Source of the DNA: Coffea arabica
Lineage: Eukaryota > Streptophyta > Magnoliopsida > Gentianales > Rubiaceae
NCBI RefSeq assembly: GCF_036785885.1
Contig: NC_092324.1
Span: forward strand, 26,587,001-26,651,000
Direction of reading: 5' to 3'
Length of the DNA stretch: 64,000 bases
Positions 1 to 12,100 of the stretch are shown here, in pieces. The first letter of the stretch is position 1; each line of letters begins with the position of its first letter. The notes under the pieces are model-generated. The model was given only the letters and a program-made list of their open reading frames with translations, did not search any database and had not been told where the DNA came from. Made by a program: the position numbers and the translations under genes.

Positions 1-173
1 CTCCAAACCTCTCCCCTCCCCCCCCCCCCCTCCCAACAACACCAATTAGCTTTTACTTAGAAAGAAATAGATTTTTCCTCTAATCCCTGTGGAGATGACC
101 CTACTTGTTATTATACTCATTTATATCTTTTTGTGAGTAGAAATTTATTATTGCACAGACACGACTCTTGTCA
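1..173 (+). mobile_element. 3' end of an Athila-like LTR (relic, cut by window start)
   Basis: Positions 88-173 resemble the last ~100 bp of the LTRs at 20616-21941 and 26501-27826. The shared landmarks are 'TCCCTGTGG', then a gACCCT.CTT stretch, then 'TTTATTATTGCACAG', ending in TTGTCA at 173. No primer-binding site follows, so this is a solo or truncated LTR relic. The C-homopolymer at 19-30 could be an assembly weak spot. Similarity is clear but decayed. Confidence 0.5.
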
Positions 174-2404
174 TCTAGCACTTTAAAACATCGGACATTT
201 TGAAGCAAATGTCTTGTTTATGTACAATATACAAAATTTAAGTGGTGAAAATTTGAGGAGCTTGTTTATTATGAAAAATTGGAGATCCCTTGTTATTTGT
301 ATTCATCTTTGTTCCTCCATTTCACAATTAGTTTGCATGCATTTTAATGGTGATCAATTTGTCCACAATTTATAATCATTTAATAAAACATTTTGTAATG
401 ACATCGAAAATACACTTTGAGGGTAATTGAGGCAACCCTCTTTTAAATAAATCAAGAAAAAGAAAATGCTACAGCTGATTGACAGTTCGAACTTTGGAGG
501 CACCATATTCACAGCAACAAATCACAAGCTTTGCTTTATCCAGCTGAGACATGAAAAAAAAAAAAGATAGCGCCGAGATGTGATCCAGCTAAGAATCAAA
601 TGAATTTCAAAAGGAAAGGCAGTAATGCCAATTAGGGGCCAACAAGGTCTATCCAATATGCTTTCTCGATCGGCTTAGAAAAAAGAGTACTGCTTCTTTT
701 GACAAACCTGCGCGCAATTTCCTCCAAAGCTCCTACTGGGCGTTTCACTTGAAAGTTTCCAAGTCAGTGCTGGGCTTTTCTTACTGCTTCTTTTCCTTTT
801 TCGAATTGTTCGCTCCTTTTGCGCTCGAATGCCGAGCCTTTGATTTGTGGAAAAGTAATTTAGTGAGTAAATTCCAGCACTTGGTTTTCAATGTCAAAGA
901 CCTCGAATGTTCTGGTGATTCTTGGAGTAGAAATCAAAGAGGAAAACTATTACTTCGATCCTTAATTAATAAAGGAGTACAATTATCCTGTTTTGTGAGA
1001 AATTTTAAGTGGCATGGCACAAATGTTAAAATCCCATATTTCACCTCAACTTCTAATTACTAGTAACATGTCATGTGTTTTGCACCGTGATCATATTAAC
1101 CTAACATATAACATCATTGAGATACTAAATTCTTTGTTAAATTTTGACTTTAAGCATCAAAATAGAGCAATTCTTTTGGTTTTCAGTTTCTTTAACTAGT
1201 TCTTTGAAAAATACTAGTTTAGATGTACATATATTGCACGCCGCATTTCTCCCCGGTTGCTATGACTAATAACTTATTCAAAATTCTTTACACAATTGAA
1301 CTTTAAGTAAATGAAACAAACCTTCAACGAAGTACTCAAATTCATATATATAAATCAAAATGCACTCTTCTAGTAACCACTCCAACACTATATAGCCTTG
1401 ACAAATAGAACATAGAATTCAAACAGAACAATAAAATGTAATAAAAAATAAATGGGCTAATTAAGGAGGTTCTGATTTAATGATTAAAGTACTTCAATAA
1501 TAAAATGTCCTAGATTCAATTCTCTGAATTTTTACTTCTCATGTATGAAAATAAAGTATGAACATAAAAATGAGCTAACCTAATGTTTCAAAAAAAAAAT
1601 TAAAAAAAAGAAACCACCTAAAACTACAAAGGATCTTTGTATACTCTTAAAACTTATGCCTATAATTTCTTCTTATTAATTTACAACCTAAACCTTTTAA
1701 CTTTTTGAGTATCTTTCAGTTTCAAAAAATTGGAGATCCTTGATATTTGTAGTTGTCTTGACCGATTCGATCTTCTTTCCTCCATTTCATAATTAGTTTG
1801 CATGCAATTTAATGGTGAGTTTATCCCCAATTTGTATAGAATACACTAGGGCTGTCAATCTATCTTTGAGCTTGGGGTTGCTTGATTAATTTTAAAAAAA
1901 TCTTAGGTCGAATGAACTTTAGCAAAGAGTAATTTGAAATATGCATTTGCAAACCCGTTAAAAATTTACCTTCATACCTTTTGCAAGGTCATTGAAAACA
2001 CACTTTGAAGGTACTTGACGTTACCCTATTTTTAAATAAAATTATTAGACTTTAGAAAATATAGAAGCAAGAATTATTAAAGTGGAAATTTAAGAGGTAC
2101 TTTGAAGACATAAAAAATACGCTTTGAAGGTACTTGAGGTAAATCATTATTAAAAATAAATCATTAGCATTAGAAAATTAAGACGCAAGAATTATTAAAA
2201 ATAGAAATATTAAAAAATCTATCTAATATTTTTTTAGAATAAATTATATATATATAGACAGTGTATATACAAGCGAAGCTGAATGCACGCTACCTTTATT
2301 GTGGAAGCAATAAGTACATCAGCCATTCTTTTTGTTCCCCGGATACTTTTTGCAGTGGAAGGTTTTAGCTCTTGGTAGAAGCAGCAAGGAACTATTCTTT
2401 GCTT
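174..2404. other. Intergenic, AT-rich, locally duplicated; no gene seen
   Basis: No convincing coding region. Short segments recur: the stretch near 270-420 (ggagatcc..ttgtatt, cctccatttca, attagtttgcatgca) is repeated in decayed form at 1725-1830, and the '..acactttgaaggtacttga' phrase near 410 recurs near 2000 and 2125. A weak tRNA-like head with a degenerate box B (AGATTCAATTC) lies near 1480-1530 and may be a SINE remnant. Confidence 0.5.
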
Positions 2405-2412
2405 AGTAGAAG

Positions 2413-2545
2413 TAGGGCTGCAAACGAATAGAGCCGCTCGCGAGCGGCTCGAGTCAAGTTCGAGTCGAGCTCGAGTTGGCTCGAGTCGAAATCGAGCTCG
2501 AACTCGAGCTCAAAATATGAAGCTCGTTAGGCTCACGAGCTCGAG

Positions 2546-2576
<31 letters not shown>

Positions 2577-2888
2577 TTTTATTTTTTTAATTTTAAGTAT
2601 ATATATATTTTTTAATTTTAAGTATATATATATATTTTTTTTTATTTTCTTATTTTAATAGTAAAATTACATATATATCCTTAATATTTTATTATTTATT
2701 AAGAAAAAAATTATTTTATTTATTTTTTAAAAAATAAAATAATTTTAAAATTTTTTTTTTCGAGCTCGAGCTTTAAATTGCCAGCTCATCGAACTCGAGC
2801 TCGAGTTCGAGTTGGTAAAATTTAATCGAGACTCGACTCGATTCGATTAACCTAAAACTCGACTCGACTCGACTCGTTTGTAACCCTA
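2413..2888. mobile_element. hAT-type MITE (476 bp) with 8-bp target duplication
   Basis: The ends are imperfect inverted repeats: TAGGGCTGCAAACGA at the left, and the complement of TAGGGTTACAAACGA at the right. The element is flanked by the perfect 8-bp direct repeat AGTAGAAG (2405-2412 and 2889-2896), the target-site length of hAT transposons. Subterminal regions are dense in GAGCTCGAG/CGACTCGA motifs and face each other as inverted repeats. The middle is an (AT)n and poly-T/A spacer (about 2545-2760). There is no coding capacity, so it is non-autonomous. Confidence 0.85.
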
Positions 2889-2896
2889 AGTAGAAG

Positions 2897-4330
2897 CAAC
2901 AAGACTTTGACAAATTTGGATGCTTTTGCAACAGGGAAGAAGCTGCTTAGAATTTTCACTTGGAAGTCTTCAATACTTGTCGTTGCTCGGGCCTTTCATG
3001 ACCTGGCAGGCACCTTTTTTTTTTTTTGGGTTAAATACAAAAAACCTCCTTATGATTAATCAAATATTCGAATTAACTCCCTATACTTTAGAAACCTTTA
3101 TAAAACCCCCTTATACTTTTGATTAAAATAAAATATTAAGTTTTCAGTTGTAGCTAACAGTCATAAAGGGTAACTTGGTTAGTTGATTATAAGGCAATTT
3201 ATATTATATAAAATGGGAAAATAGAAAATTTTGTTCTCTTCTTTCCATCCACACGCCTTATAGTGTATCTCTTTTTTGTATTTTTTTTGTTAAAACATTG
3301 TATCTCTCCTTCTCACCACCAGACCTTCCCTTTTCTTCTTTTTTTTTTAAAAAAATTTTGTTCCTATTCACTTCTGAGTCACCCATAAATTAGTACTATT
3401 CAAACCCGAAATCTTATGACCCAAAACGATGGCGTCTTCAAAATTTCAGAAATGGATGGAGTGGTTGATCTACTTCTTCATTTGTGGGTATATGGTATTT
3501 GTGTCCATGGTTCCAGCTTATTTATGTCAAGTAATTCCGTCCGGTGGTTGCTTGCGGTGCATAGGAGCGGTTGTCTGGAGAAGATGATCAGAGAAGAAGA
3601 AGCTTTTTTGTGATATTATGTTTTTACCTTAAAGGCAACGTGAAATAATGATTTGACCCAGTTTTTCCTAATGATCTGATTGTAACCATGTTTTAAATGG
3701 TAACTTAGTAATCTGATTATTATTTCATTTAAAAAACTATTTTCCTTCGGCTGCTAAATTTGATGGAAAAATTAACAGTTTCGATTTTCTAAAAATCATG
3801 AGGAGGAAAAATGTAGGTTTCTAAACAATAGAGAATTAATGTAAGCACTTGCTTAACTCTTCACCAAAAGGAGTTATTTCCTATTTAATCCCATTTTTTT
3901 TTATCTAATTTGTTAATTCTTACGACATAAGGATAGAATTGACTTCATGTAAATTAATAATTGCTTGAGAAAATTGGATGCTATAAATTCCACGGAAGAT
4001 GCTTGGTAATTTCACTACGGTCTTTCTTAATTGATGCGTGAGGCTTCTTACATGTTTGACAAATTTGAAAGCTATCTCAGAGGCTCGTTGAAATAGCGGT
4101 TTGACCCAAGAGCGGAAATGGCAATCATAGTTGGTGACATTGGCAACATCAATCATGCCATCTGTTAATCCAGAAATAAATTGGAAAAAAAAAATTTGTT
4201 CTTACTGACTGTCCTTGAGAATTAGACTGAATAATTATTAGGGTAAATTATCTTTTACCTTTCCTGTAGTTTGGTGTTTTATCACGTAATCTTTCATAGT
4301 TTAAATATCTATAGTTTAGCCAACTCCCTT
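2897..4330. other. Intergenic; no gene seen
   Basis: T-rich DNA. Near 3018-3120 a poly-T followed by 'GGGTTAAATACAAAAAACC' resembles one end of a common plant MITE family, but I could not find the matching opposite end. Short open frames here have no protein-like composition. Confidence 0.45.
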
Positions 4331-4334
4331 AACC

Positions 4335-4450
4335 AACTCCCTCTAGAGGAGTTGGCCACCACATTATTTGTGGGGTGAGAGGTCAATGATTCAAACCTTG
4401 CTTCCCATCAGTGTGTCTCTATATGAGAATTGTTCTAAATCCATAAAAAT
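4335..4450 (+). mobile_element. Degenerate tRNA-derived SINE head
   Basis: The stretch GTTGGCCACCAC ... TGGGGTGAGAGGTCA followed by a box-B-like GATTCAAACC (4388-4397) matches the layout of the SINE head at 14820-14942, which reads TGGCCACCAC ... TGGGGTGGGAGGT ... GATCAAACC. Box A is decayed and no target duplication was found. Confidence 0.45.
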
Positions 4451-5905
4451 CAAACTAACAAATAGATAAATTCACTTTTTCACTACTTTTTTTTTGCTTC
4501 TCTCTCTACCTCTCTCTTTTGGAAGAGAAGAGATGATTTGAAAATCTATCCTTTGACCTACAAAATCTTAATTTTCTCCAAATATAAAAAAATTGAAGAG
4601 AAATAAAAAAATAATTAAGAAACAAAAAAGATGGAAGGAAAATACAAAAATATATAAATAAGAAGCAAGAAATATGGAAGGGAAATATAAAACAAATAAA
4701 TAAGAAACAAAAAATACCAAATCTTTGTTGACTAAAAATATCATTTTAGGTTTTTAGACCAAATCTTTAATGTTATTTTCTATTTCTTATTTATTTATTT
4801 TTACTTATATTTATTTATTTCCTTTTTGTATTTGGAGGGAAAAAAAGAAGTAATGAAAAACTAAATTTGTTAATTCATTAGTTTGGCTTTGACTTTGATT
4901 TTTTGCTATTAATTATTAGTTTTAACGGAAAAATAGATGGTGACGCGTTAACTAAAATCGTGAGGGGTTTATATGCAGGCTTTTCAACCATAGGAGTGAA
5001 TCACATCTAGTGAGTGCCACGTTTGGGCAGTGAATTTGGTAATCAAATCTTATAATAAGATAGTGATAACTCTTTGATAGAGGCCTGAAGAACCATAATA
5101 TGATACGAAAATATAGTAGACCATAGGAGAGAAGAAAAGAGAAGGTGAGTCTTTGTCTACTTCCTGTCTTGCATGTACTTCTGCTGCAATTCATAGGCAA
5201 AAGTACATGGTTTGCAAAAGTACATGGTTTGGTACTCATTTCAGTAGGTTTGAAGTAGCAAAAACAAGCAATTTGTTTTTTTGACTAAATGAAGTTGTCA
5301 CATGGAAGAGGGATATGGATTTCTTGTATCTTCTCAGGGAGAGGATCAACATCGACTTTTTCACATGATTTAGTTGTTTGTGTAGAAGTTTACTGATTCA
5401 GTTGATTTTTGTCCAGGCCTAGTTGACCATATTGAACAGGAATTCTAAAATAAGTAGGATTTTTTGTTTTCTTCTGGTTGGCAGGATGAGTGCCCTACGA
5501 ATGGGTTGTTTTCCTTACTATCCACATGCATAACTTTTCATGTTCACTTTGTTGCTTAGTAAACTATGTTTTCCAGCGGTTAGTAATGGAACCAATCTTT
5601 ACCTTCTATAGGTTGCATAGTTATACAGATAATGCCGTTTGAACAATGGAAACTGGAACGTCCAGTGTAAACTACAGCTTGGGCTGGAGCCTGGAGATAT
5701 GGTTAAGAACTTTTGATGCTGCCATTTTGCTCAGTTATTGGTCGAAGATAAGCTGGTCAGAACTTTTGACCAAGCAACCTTGGGAAGTTTAAGAAACTTT
5801 TATTGATCATATTACTTACCTTGTTAAACCTTCTTTTTGTCACATAAAATGCTGGCATGCTTTCTTGGAAATATGCTTTTGAGTTATTAATACATGAGAG
5901 TCGAA
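4451..5905. other. Intergenic; no gene seen
   Basis: AT-rich DNA with simple poly-A/T stretches near 4560-4880. A less AT-biased region at 4950-5900 has no extended open frame that looks like protein. It may belong to the 3' flank of the NLR pseudogene on the minus strand. Confidence 0.4.
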
Positions 5906-6083
5906 GCATGCCTTTGTAAATGTAATTCTTGCAATAGTATTACATACAATCAGAGGAAAAGAAAGAATCAGGTGTTTCTACGTCCTACCAAAGTGCATGC
6001 CTTTGTAAATTTAATTCTTGCAACAGTACTACGTACAGTCAGCGGAAAAGAAAGAATCAGGTGTTTCTGCATCCTACCAAAGT
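5906..6083. repeat. 89-bp tandem duplication, two copies
   Basis: Copy 1 (5906-5994) and copy 2 (5995-6083) both start GCATGCCTTTGTAAAT and end CCTACCAAAGT. They differ at about eight or nine positions, so the duplication is not recent. It lies about 510 bp beyond the 3' end of the NLR pseudogene. A longer open frame across it is probably incidental. Confidence 0.85.
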
Positions 6084-6593
6084 ACACAAGGTTTTCTGGA
6101 CACATCAGAGGTTTGCCTGTTGATTTTATCAAATGTAAACCCTGTCTTCTTTTCTTGTCTGCGCAGGTTTTTAACTGTTTTGGCCACCAATTCTGCTTGC
6201 ACTTTGAGGCGTTTCATCTGGGAACAGCTCCGGTTTATATGGCATTCCTGAGATTCATGGGCACTGATGAAGATGCAGAAAATTTTGTTATAGTTTAGAA
6301 GTTGGTGGAAAAGGTAGAAAGTTAACATGGCAAGGTGTTTCTAGGACGAGAAATGACATTGTCCATTGGGCTACATCAAAATCTGCAATGCCATCTTTTA
6401 ACAGATTTCAGGTTTAATCATCTGAAGAAATTGTATCAATATGTCAAAAACTACATTGATTTGTTATTAAAGCATCTTCATTTACATATATGCATTATAG
6501 GCAGCAAGAAGTTCATCCTTCTAATCTTTTAAAATAAGGACTGGTCTCAGTATTCCTCTGAATCTGAATCTGAATGTAAACATAAAGAAGTAT

Positions 6594-7201
6594 TCACAAT
6601 ATTCTTTGATCTAAGACGAGGATTTTCAGATTAACATTTCCCCAGTTCATCTGTTCTTCCTTAATCTCTTGAACCAAACTTCCAACATGGCCTGGACACC
6701 GATGCACCTGAATCAATTCAAGAGTTGGAATTTCCCCCAAACAAGAAGGGAGCTCCTCCAAGTTCCAGCAGCTTTCCAAAACCAATTTCTGAAGACAGGG
6801 GAGATGATCACCAGAGCACGTCCACCTGACAATGCACAACAATTCCAATTTCAAGAATTTGAGTTTAGGGAATTCCCCTTCTTCCATGTTCCATATTTTT
6901 TCCCCACCAGCTTTTGTACCGAGTAATTTGAGAACCTCAAGATTAGGTAGGCTTCCTATTGAGGAAATCATACTCCAGGGAAATGCTTCCAGGGTCAACT
7001 TTTTTAGATTCATGGGGAAGCTGAACTCATAATCCTTCTCTTTCACACGGTAAAAAGACAACTTCAGTGACTCCAGTCGTCTCAGAAAGTCCATTGCCAC
7101 AATCTTGTTCCAATCCCCAAAAGATTCTTCTGTTTCACGGAGACTACATTTCAGCTTGCGGATATTTGGAAACTTCTGCATTATCTTATCCATGCTTTGC
7201 C
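6594..7201 (-). pseudogene. NLR pseudogene segment 3: C-terminal LRR
   Basis: After the MITE the frame resumes with SMDKIMQKFPNIRKLKCSLR and continues through LRR-like repeats (LESLKLSFYRV, LKKLTLEAFPWS, LPNLEVLKLLGTKA, FPKLKFLKLELL, LPCLQKLVLESC). It ends ..NVNLKILVLDQRIL followed by a stop. The '..IEL..CP.HV..LVQEI' tail style is typical of R1-like proteins. The residues translated inside the MITE (PPLAPPLPSAP) are not receptor sequence. Confidence 0.85.
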
Positions 7202-7444
7202 CAGGGGCGGAGGGAAGGGGGGGGGCCAGGGGGGGCAACCACGCCCCCTCCAATTGTTAAAAAAAAAAAATTTCTAAGTAAAAATATTTTTATTATATTG
7301 TTTTGCCCCCCCAAATATTGATAAAAAATTTCACTTTGCCCCCTCTCTCAAGGACCCAAACAATAATATTTGAAAGTTATTTGGACTTGGTCCAAATAAC
7401 AGAGACTCGCCCCCCCCTAATTGCAATTCCTAGCTCCGCCACTG
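7202..7444. mobile_element. hAT-type MITE (243 bp) inserted in the NLR LRR exon
   Basis: Flanked by a perfect 8-bp target duplication, GCTTTGCC (7194-7201 and 7445-7452). The termini are CAGGGGCGGAGGG at the left and the complement of CAGTGGCGGAGCTAG at the right, the widely seen CAGNGGCGGAG hAT end. G/C runs sit just inside each end, around an A/T-rich core. Nothing is coded. Removing the element with one target copy rejoins the NLR reading frame (..ELDLGQ / SMDKIM..). Confidence 0.93.
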
Positions 7445-7452
7445 GCTTTGCC

Positions 7453-9131
7453 CCAAATCAAGCTCAAGAGCTGATATAGTGTCTAGGTTACACAAATCTG
7501 AGGAGCTGTCCAAGTTGTCTTTGGCCAAACTAAGATCAAAAAACTTACCACTTATGCAGAGACACCTCAATGTCTGCAAATTCCATACGGTATCTGGAAG
7601 AAAAAGAATACCATGCAAAGATTTTAGAATAAAAGTTTCCAAATTCCAAAGGTTTGCTATTGATGATGGGATGTAATTCATGCTACCTGCAAACGCCAAG
7701 TATCTCAACTGAACAAGTAACGTAATTTCGCTGGGAAAAACAAATCCCAGATTAATTTTTCCCAAATCCAACACTCTCAGAAGTTTGAAGATGCGAAAAA
7801 TGGATGAGACATTGTATGGAGTTCCATATTCCTCACTCTGGGTGGAGACCACTAGAGAGCTTAGAAGAGGACAAAATAGCCTTGACTTCTGAAAATGCCT
7901 TGCTTTAGAGTAAATAAACAATCGACGTGTATTACTTGGCTCATCAAAATTAGGAATTCCTGCATCATCACGTCTCAACCTTAGAAGATTTTCGTCTGTG
8001 GCTTTTCTCAAACAAAATTCATGCAACAAGTCATGAATGCGGCAAGTTTTGATTCCACCTGTAGATTTTTGTTTGTCAACCATAACCAAGCTTCTCCCAA
8101 TTAGATCCATTATGTAGTCCTCAGCTCTGTCCTCTATTCTCTTCGCCTCTGTCTTTTGGACAAAGCCTTCAGCAGTCCACAACCGCATCAATGTCCATAT
8201 AGGTATCTCTTGGTCTTCTCGAAATGGTCCAAAATAAAGAAGGCATGGCTTCAAATAATGAGCTAAATGTTTGTAGCTCAGCTCTAATATACTTTTGCAA
8301 TGTTCTGTGCCACACACGGTGTCCGAACTTAGACGTTCTGCAATTTCTTCCCAACCATCTTGCTCTAAATTTGCAAGAATCCCAGCTGTGATAACAACTG
8401 TTAGAGGTAAACCTTTACAACCTTTTGCTATATGCTTTCCATGTAGAAACAGTGCTGGAGGATTTCCACCTCTTTCTGCCAGCTTCTTTTGTAGTAATTC
8501 TAAGTACTCATCATCAGTAAGTTGGCGAAGATGAAGAGGTTTACTTGCAGGTTTAACTTCCAAAGCCAACTTAGAAATTCGACTTGTTAAAAGAATTCTG
8601 CTTCCATTGGCATCATTTGGGAATGAAACTTTTAACGCATTCCAGGCCGCAATGTCCCAAACATCATCCAAAACTAGGAGATACCTGCCCCTTTAAACAA
8701 TGGTAGGTGCTATAGCAAGATCATCAGCATCCATCCTAGGGTATTCATCAGAGTCCGAAGGATCAATGCAAGCCAAAATCTGAAACAACACCTCTTTCTT
8801 TCCATATACTTGAGAAATACGACACCAAGCACGAATATGGAAGTGGCATATAATCATAGGATCTTGGTAAACTTTATTACCTAAAGTAGTCTTACCCAGT
8901 CCAGGCATGTCAACAATAGAAACACCGTCCAACGCTCCTGATCCTCCTGTCAGCTGAAAGATTATTTGTCCTGCCTCATCATGAAATCCCACCACAACTT
9001 GATTGGATGTTGGCATAGTCCATTGCAACCAAGAATGGGGTGGAGTCTGCGCTTTCTTTTGAGCTCCACAGGTGAATTCATCATCACCAATCCCCACATA
9101 TTCCTTATTAACAAGATTTACCTTTCTCATG
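7453..9131 (-). pseudogene. NLR pseudogene segment 2: NB-ARC and start of LRR
   Basis: Motifs in order on the minus strand: a linker, P-loop DMPGLGKTTLGNKVY (the canonical first G is replaced by D), RNBS-A-like HFHIRAWCRISQVY, an in-frame TAA at 8693-8695, kinase-2 RYLLVLDDVWDIAAW, RNBS-B GSRILLTSR, GLPL-type GCKGLPLTVVITAGIL, RNBS-D-like LKPCLLYFGPFRED, winged-helix IWTLMRLWTAEGFVQ, and an MHD-type motif reading RIHDLLHEFCL. LRRs follow (LLRVLDLGKINLGFVFP, LVQLRYLAF). The stop sits where the family usually has K/R of the '..LKGRRYL' segment, so it looks like a single nonsense substitution. The segment ends at the MITE target site. Confidence 0.88.
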
Positions 9132-12100
9132 TGTAGACACCAAATTTTTGTAAAAATTTTAACGTTTTCTTGAATTTTTTCTATTTAGTAATTTATTTAT
9201 TTTCTTACATTTTAATGTGCATTTTTCTTATTTTTACAAGTTTATTTAAAAAAAAAACAAAAAAAAAAAGAAAATCAAGAAATCAAATCATCCTAATCAG
9301 TTTTTTTCCACCAAATACACTTAATCCATTCCTACACTCAATTTTCTTGACCTTTCTTGTCATTTGGTAAAATCATGATTTTTGACCAACCTAACACTCA
9401 AACTCCACTTTGGGCTCAAAAAAAAATACATCTCTCGGCTCTCTCCCTCTCGGCAGAGAAGAAGAAAAAAAGGGATCCCCTCAATTGTCTCTCTCGGTTC
9501 TCTTTTTCTCCCCAAGACACAAGGACTCAACAGACAAGCAAAAACAAAACCAACACTCCAATTTTTTCTTCCCAAAAAATCCCTCTCGGCTCACTTGGGC
9601 AAAAAGGAAAAAAAAAAACACACAAGAGAAAAAAAGGGAGGCTCTCGGCTCTCTCTCTTGGCTCTCAACCGAAAAAAATAAGGAAGAAAGGGCACTCTTC
9701 CTCCTCCCAGCTCCCTCTCAGCTTTTTCTTTGCTCACTTCACACAACACACTCACACACAACTTCAAACATCAAAAGAGAGGCAGCAACCGGTTGGATAA
9801 TTGGAGCTTTGCATCAGAAACTTCAACCAAGGGATTGCCATCTACATTGAGGTAATTTTTTTTTAGTTTTGTTTAGCACATTAAATCCATGCTTCATTGT
9901 TTAATTTTCTTTTGCTTTTGCTGGTTTCCTTGGTTGTTGGGTTGCTGAATTTTTGGGACAAGTCATGCACAGAATTAAGGAAAAAGAAACGGGCCCATGA
10001 ATGCATGTCAAGTGCTTGTGAAAATGCCAAATTGGAAAAAACGAATTTTAGGGGTTGTTTTGCTTTATTCTAGCCTTTTTATGTCGTTTTCTTGTCAAAT
10101 TAACATCATAGTTGTAATGTAGAAGTTGCAAGGAGTGTTGTAGTATAAATTTTATGTTTTTTAGTGAAGATTTGAGGGTTTAAAAATAAGTAAAACCGCG
10201 GCTGTTTTTGGGCATTTTGGCCAACTTCGGGTTTTTTTTGTAAAAAGTAACTCCGGAAATGAAATCTACGCGAAAAATGGAGTGAGAAGGTGTATTTTGA
10301 GAAATTTTGGCGACCGGAAAATTCGCCGGTGCCGCCGGCAGCCGCTATGGCCGCCAGCTGAAGCTTCTTCAGCTGGCCGAAGAAGAAGAGAAAGAAACGG
10401 CTGGAAGTGGAGGAAGAAGGAAGGATGAAAAGAAAAGAAAGAAAGGAAGGAAAGAAAAAAAAATGGATTGGGCTAATGTTTTTTTTTGGTGGGCTTGTAA
10501 TTGTTTTTTTATTGGGTTTTGGAAATGGGTTTTGGTTTATATCTTTTGGATTTTGGTTTGGCTAGGAGGTTGGAGCCCATGTGTTTTTTGATCGGGCTTG
10601 AGTTATAAAAGACTGGCTGGCCTGTGTGTTTTGACTTGGACTTTTGACTGGGCCTACGTAGGTTCGGCCCAAGTAAAATAAAAAGGGAGGCCCGATGCCT
10701 TTTTCTTGCCCAAATCAGAAACCGAAAGTTTCACTTTAACACCTGATCTTTGGAGTAGTTTCACTGTAGCCCAGAACATTTTAATTTGTTTCACTTAGGT
10801 CCTTAAATTAATTGCACTTTGGTCCTTTAATTTTATCTTTCATTTAATTTTGACCCCCAAACTTTGGAAAAATATAATTTCTGTCCCCAAAAGTTTTTCC
10901 AATTTTTGCAATTCAGTCCCTGATGAATTTTGACTCTCTTTATTATAATTGCTTCTTTTCTTTAATAGCTAATTATGTTACTTTTGAGTATATTTAACTT
11001 GTAATTTTTAGATGTTCTTAAATTTGTTTGCTTTTGACATGTTAAGGAGAATTTAGTATTTCTATCATTATTATTATTTTCAATTAAATTGGTGCCATGA
11101 TCCTTTTGTTCATTTTGAGTATAAATAGGGCAATTTGACTCCATTTAGTCACCACTTCAAATGGGAGGTACCCCTATTATTATTTCAATATCAATTATGT
11201 GCTCTTATGTGCTCCTATGTGTTCCTATATGTTTATATGTTTTTATATGCTTTATTTATTTGATTTAAATGTTCATCCAAATTTTCTTATATTTATTTAG
11301 TTAGTTTTTATAATTATTTGAGAGGCATTTAAATACCTCAAAAATGTAATAGATAGAATAATTATATTTGTTTTATTATATTTTTCCCTTTTAGATTGTA
11401 GTTAGATTCTCCACTGTAATAGATAGGTCTTTGCGTGTTTATGTGGCTTATGTGTTATATGTTTTACCCGCTTTCTTTAGGATTTTTTCATCTAGATATT
11501 ATGTTTACGTGTTATGTGCTTCGTGCTTTTATGTGTTTATTTGTTTTAATTTATGCTTTATTTGTTTTACTATGAATTATTAATGCATGGCGTCACCACA
11601 CTGGTCCAACGCTAGTTGTGATTTCTCCCTTCGTTTACTTGCTAGTCCAACGCTAGTAAGGATTTTTGAAAATGATCCAGTCCAACGCTAGACCCGTAGA
11701 TTGTTCGTGCGTTAGACTCATTTTTGTGTGATATTCATTACATTTTCACGCATATTTTCATTTTTAGGATCTTTTTCCATTTGCATGATATTTCCTATTA
11801 TATTATCCCCTATCCTCTATATGTGTTAATCATGTCATTTAGAATTGCATTTCATTTAGGACATTATATAATAAGTTAGTTCATTTGCTTGTGCATATTA
11901 GGAGAATTTTTTTTCAAACATGAGAAATGGGTGATTATAACTTTTTAGTTTAAATATTCCATTAATCCCTGTATAAGAAAATTATTGTCACGAGTTTTTG
12001 CCTCCCGTACCCTTTATGTTGCATTCCCTTTTTCTTTGATCACTTATATCTATGTATATAATTTAATTTAATTTAATTTCTTTTCTTTTAATTTCATCAT

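Noticed and set aside
749..1199. Open frames near the left end
   Set aside because: Short, non-ATG start for one, no conserved composition.
5894..6298. 134-codon open frame across the tandem duplication
   Set aside because: Protein is a by-product of the 89-bp repeat; no homology sense.
9357..9850. Overlapping open frames of 99-147 codons
   Set aside because: Come from a CT/A-rich low-complexity tract in the LTR; several frames are open at once.
10307..10591. 94-codon open frame, Lys/Arg- then Trp-rich
   Set aside because: Lies inside the 3.5-kb solo LTR, low-complexity composition, no supporting motif.
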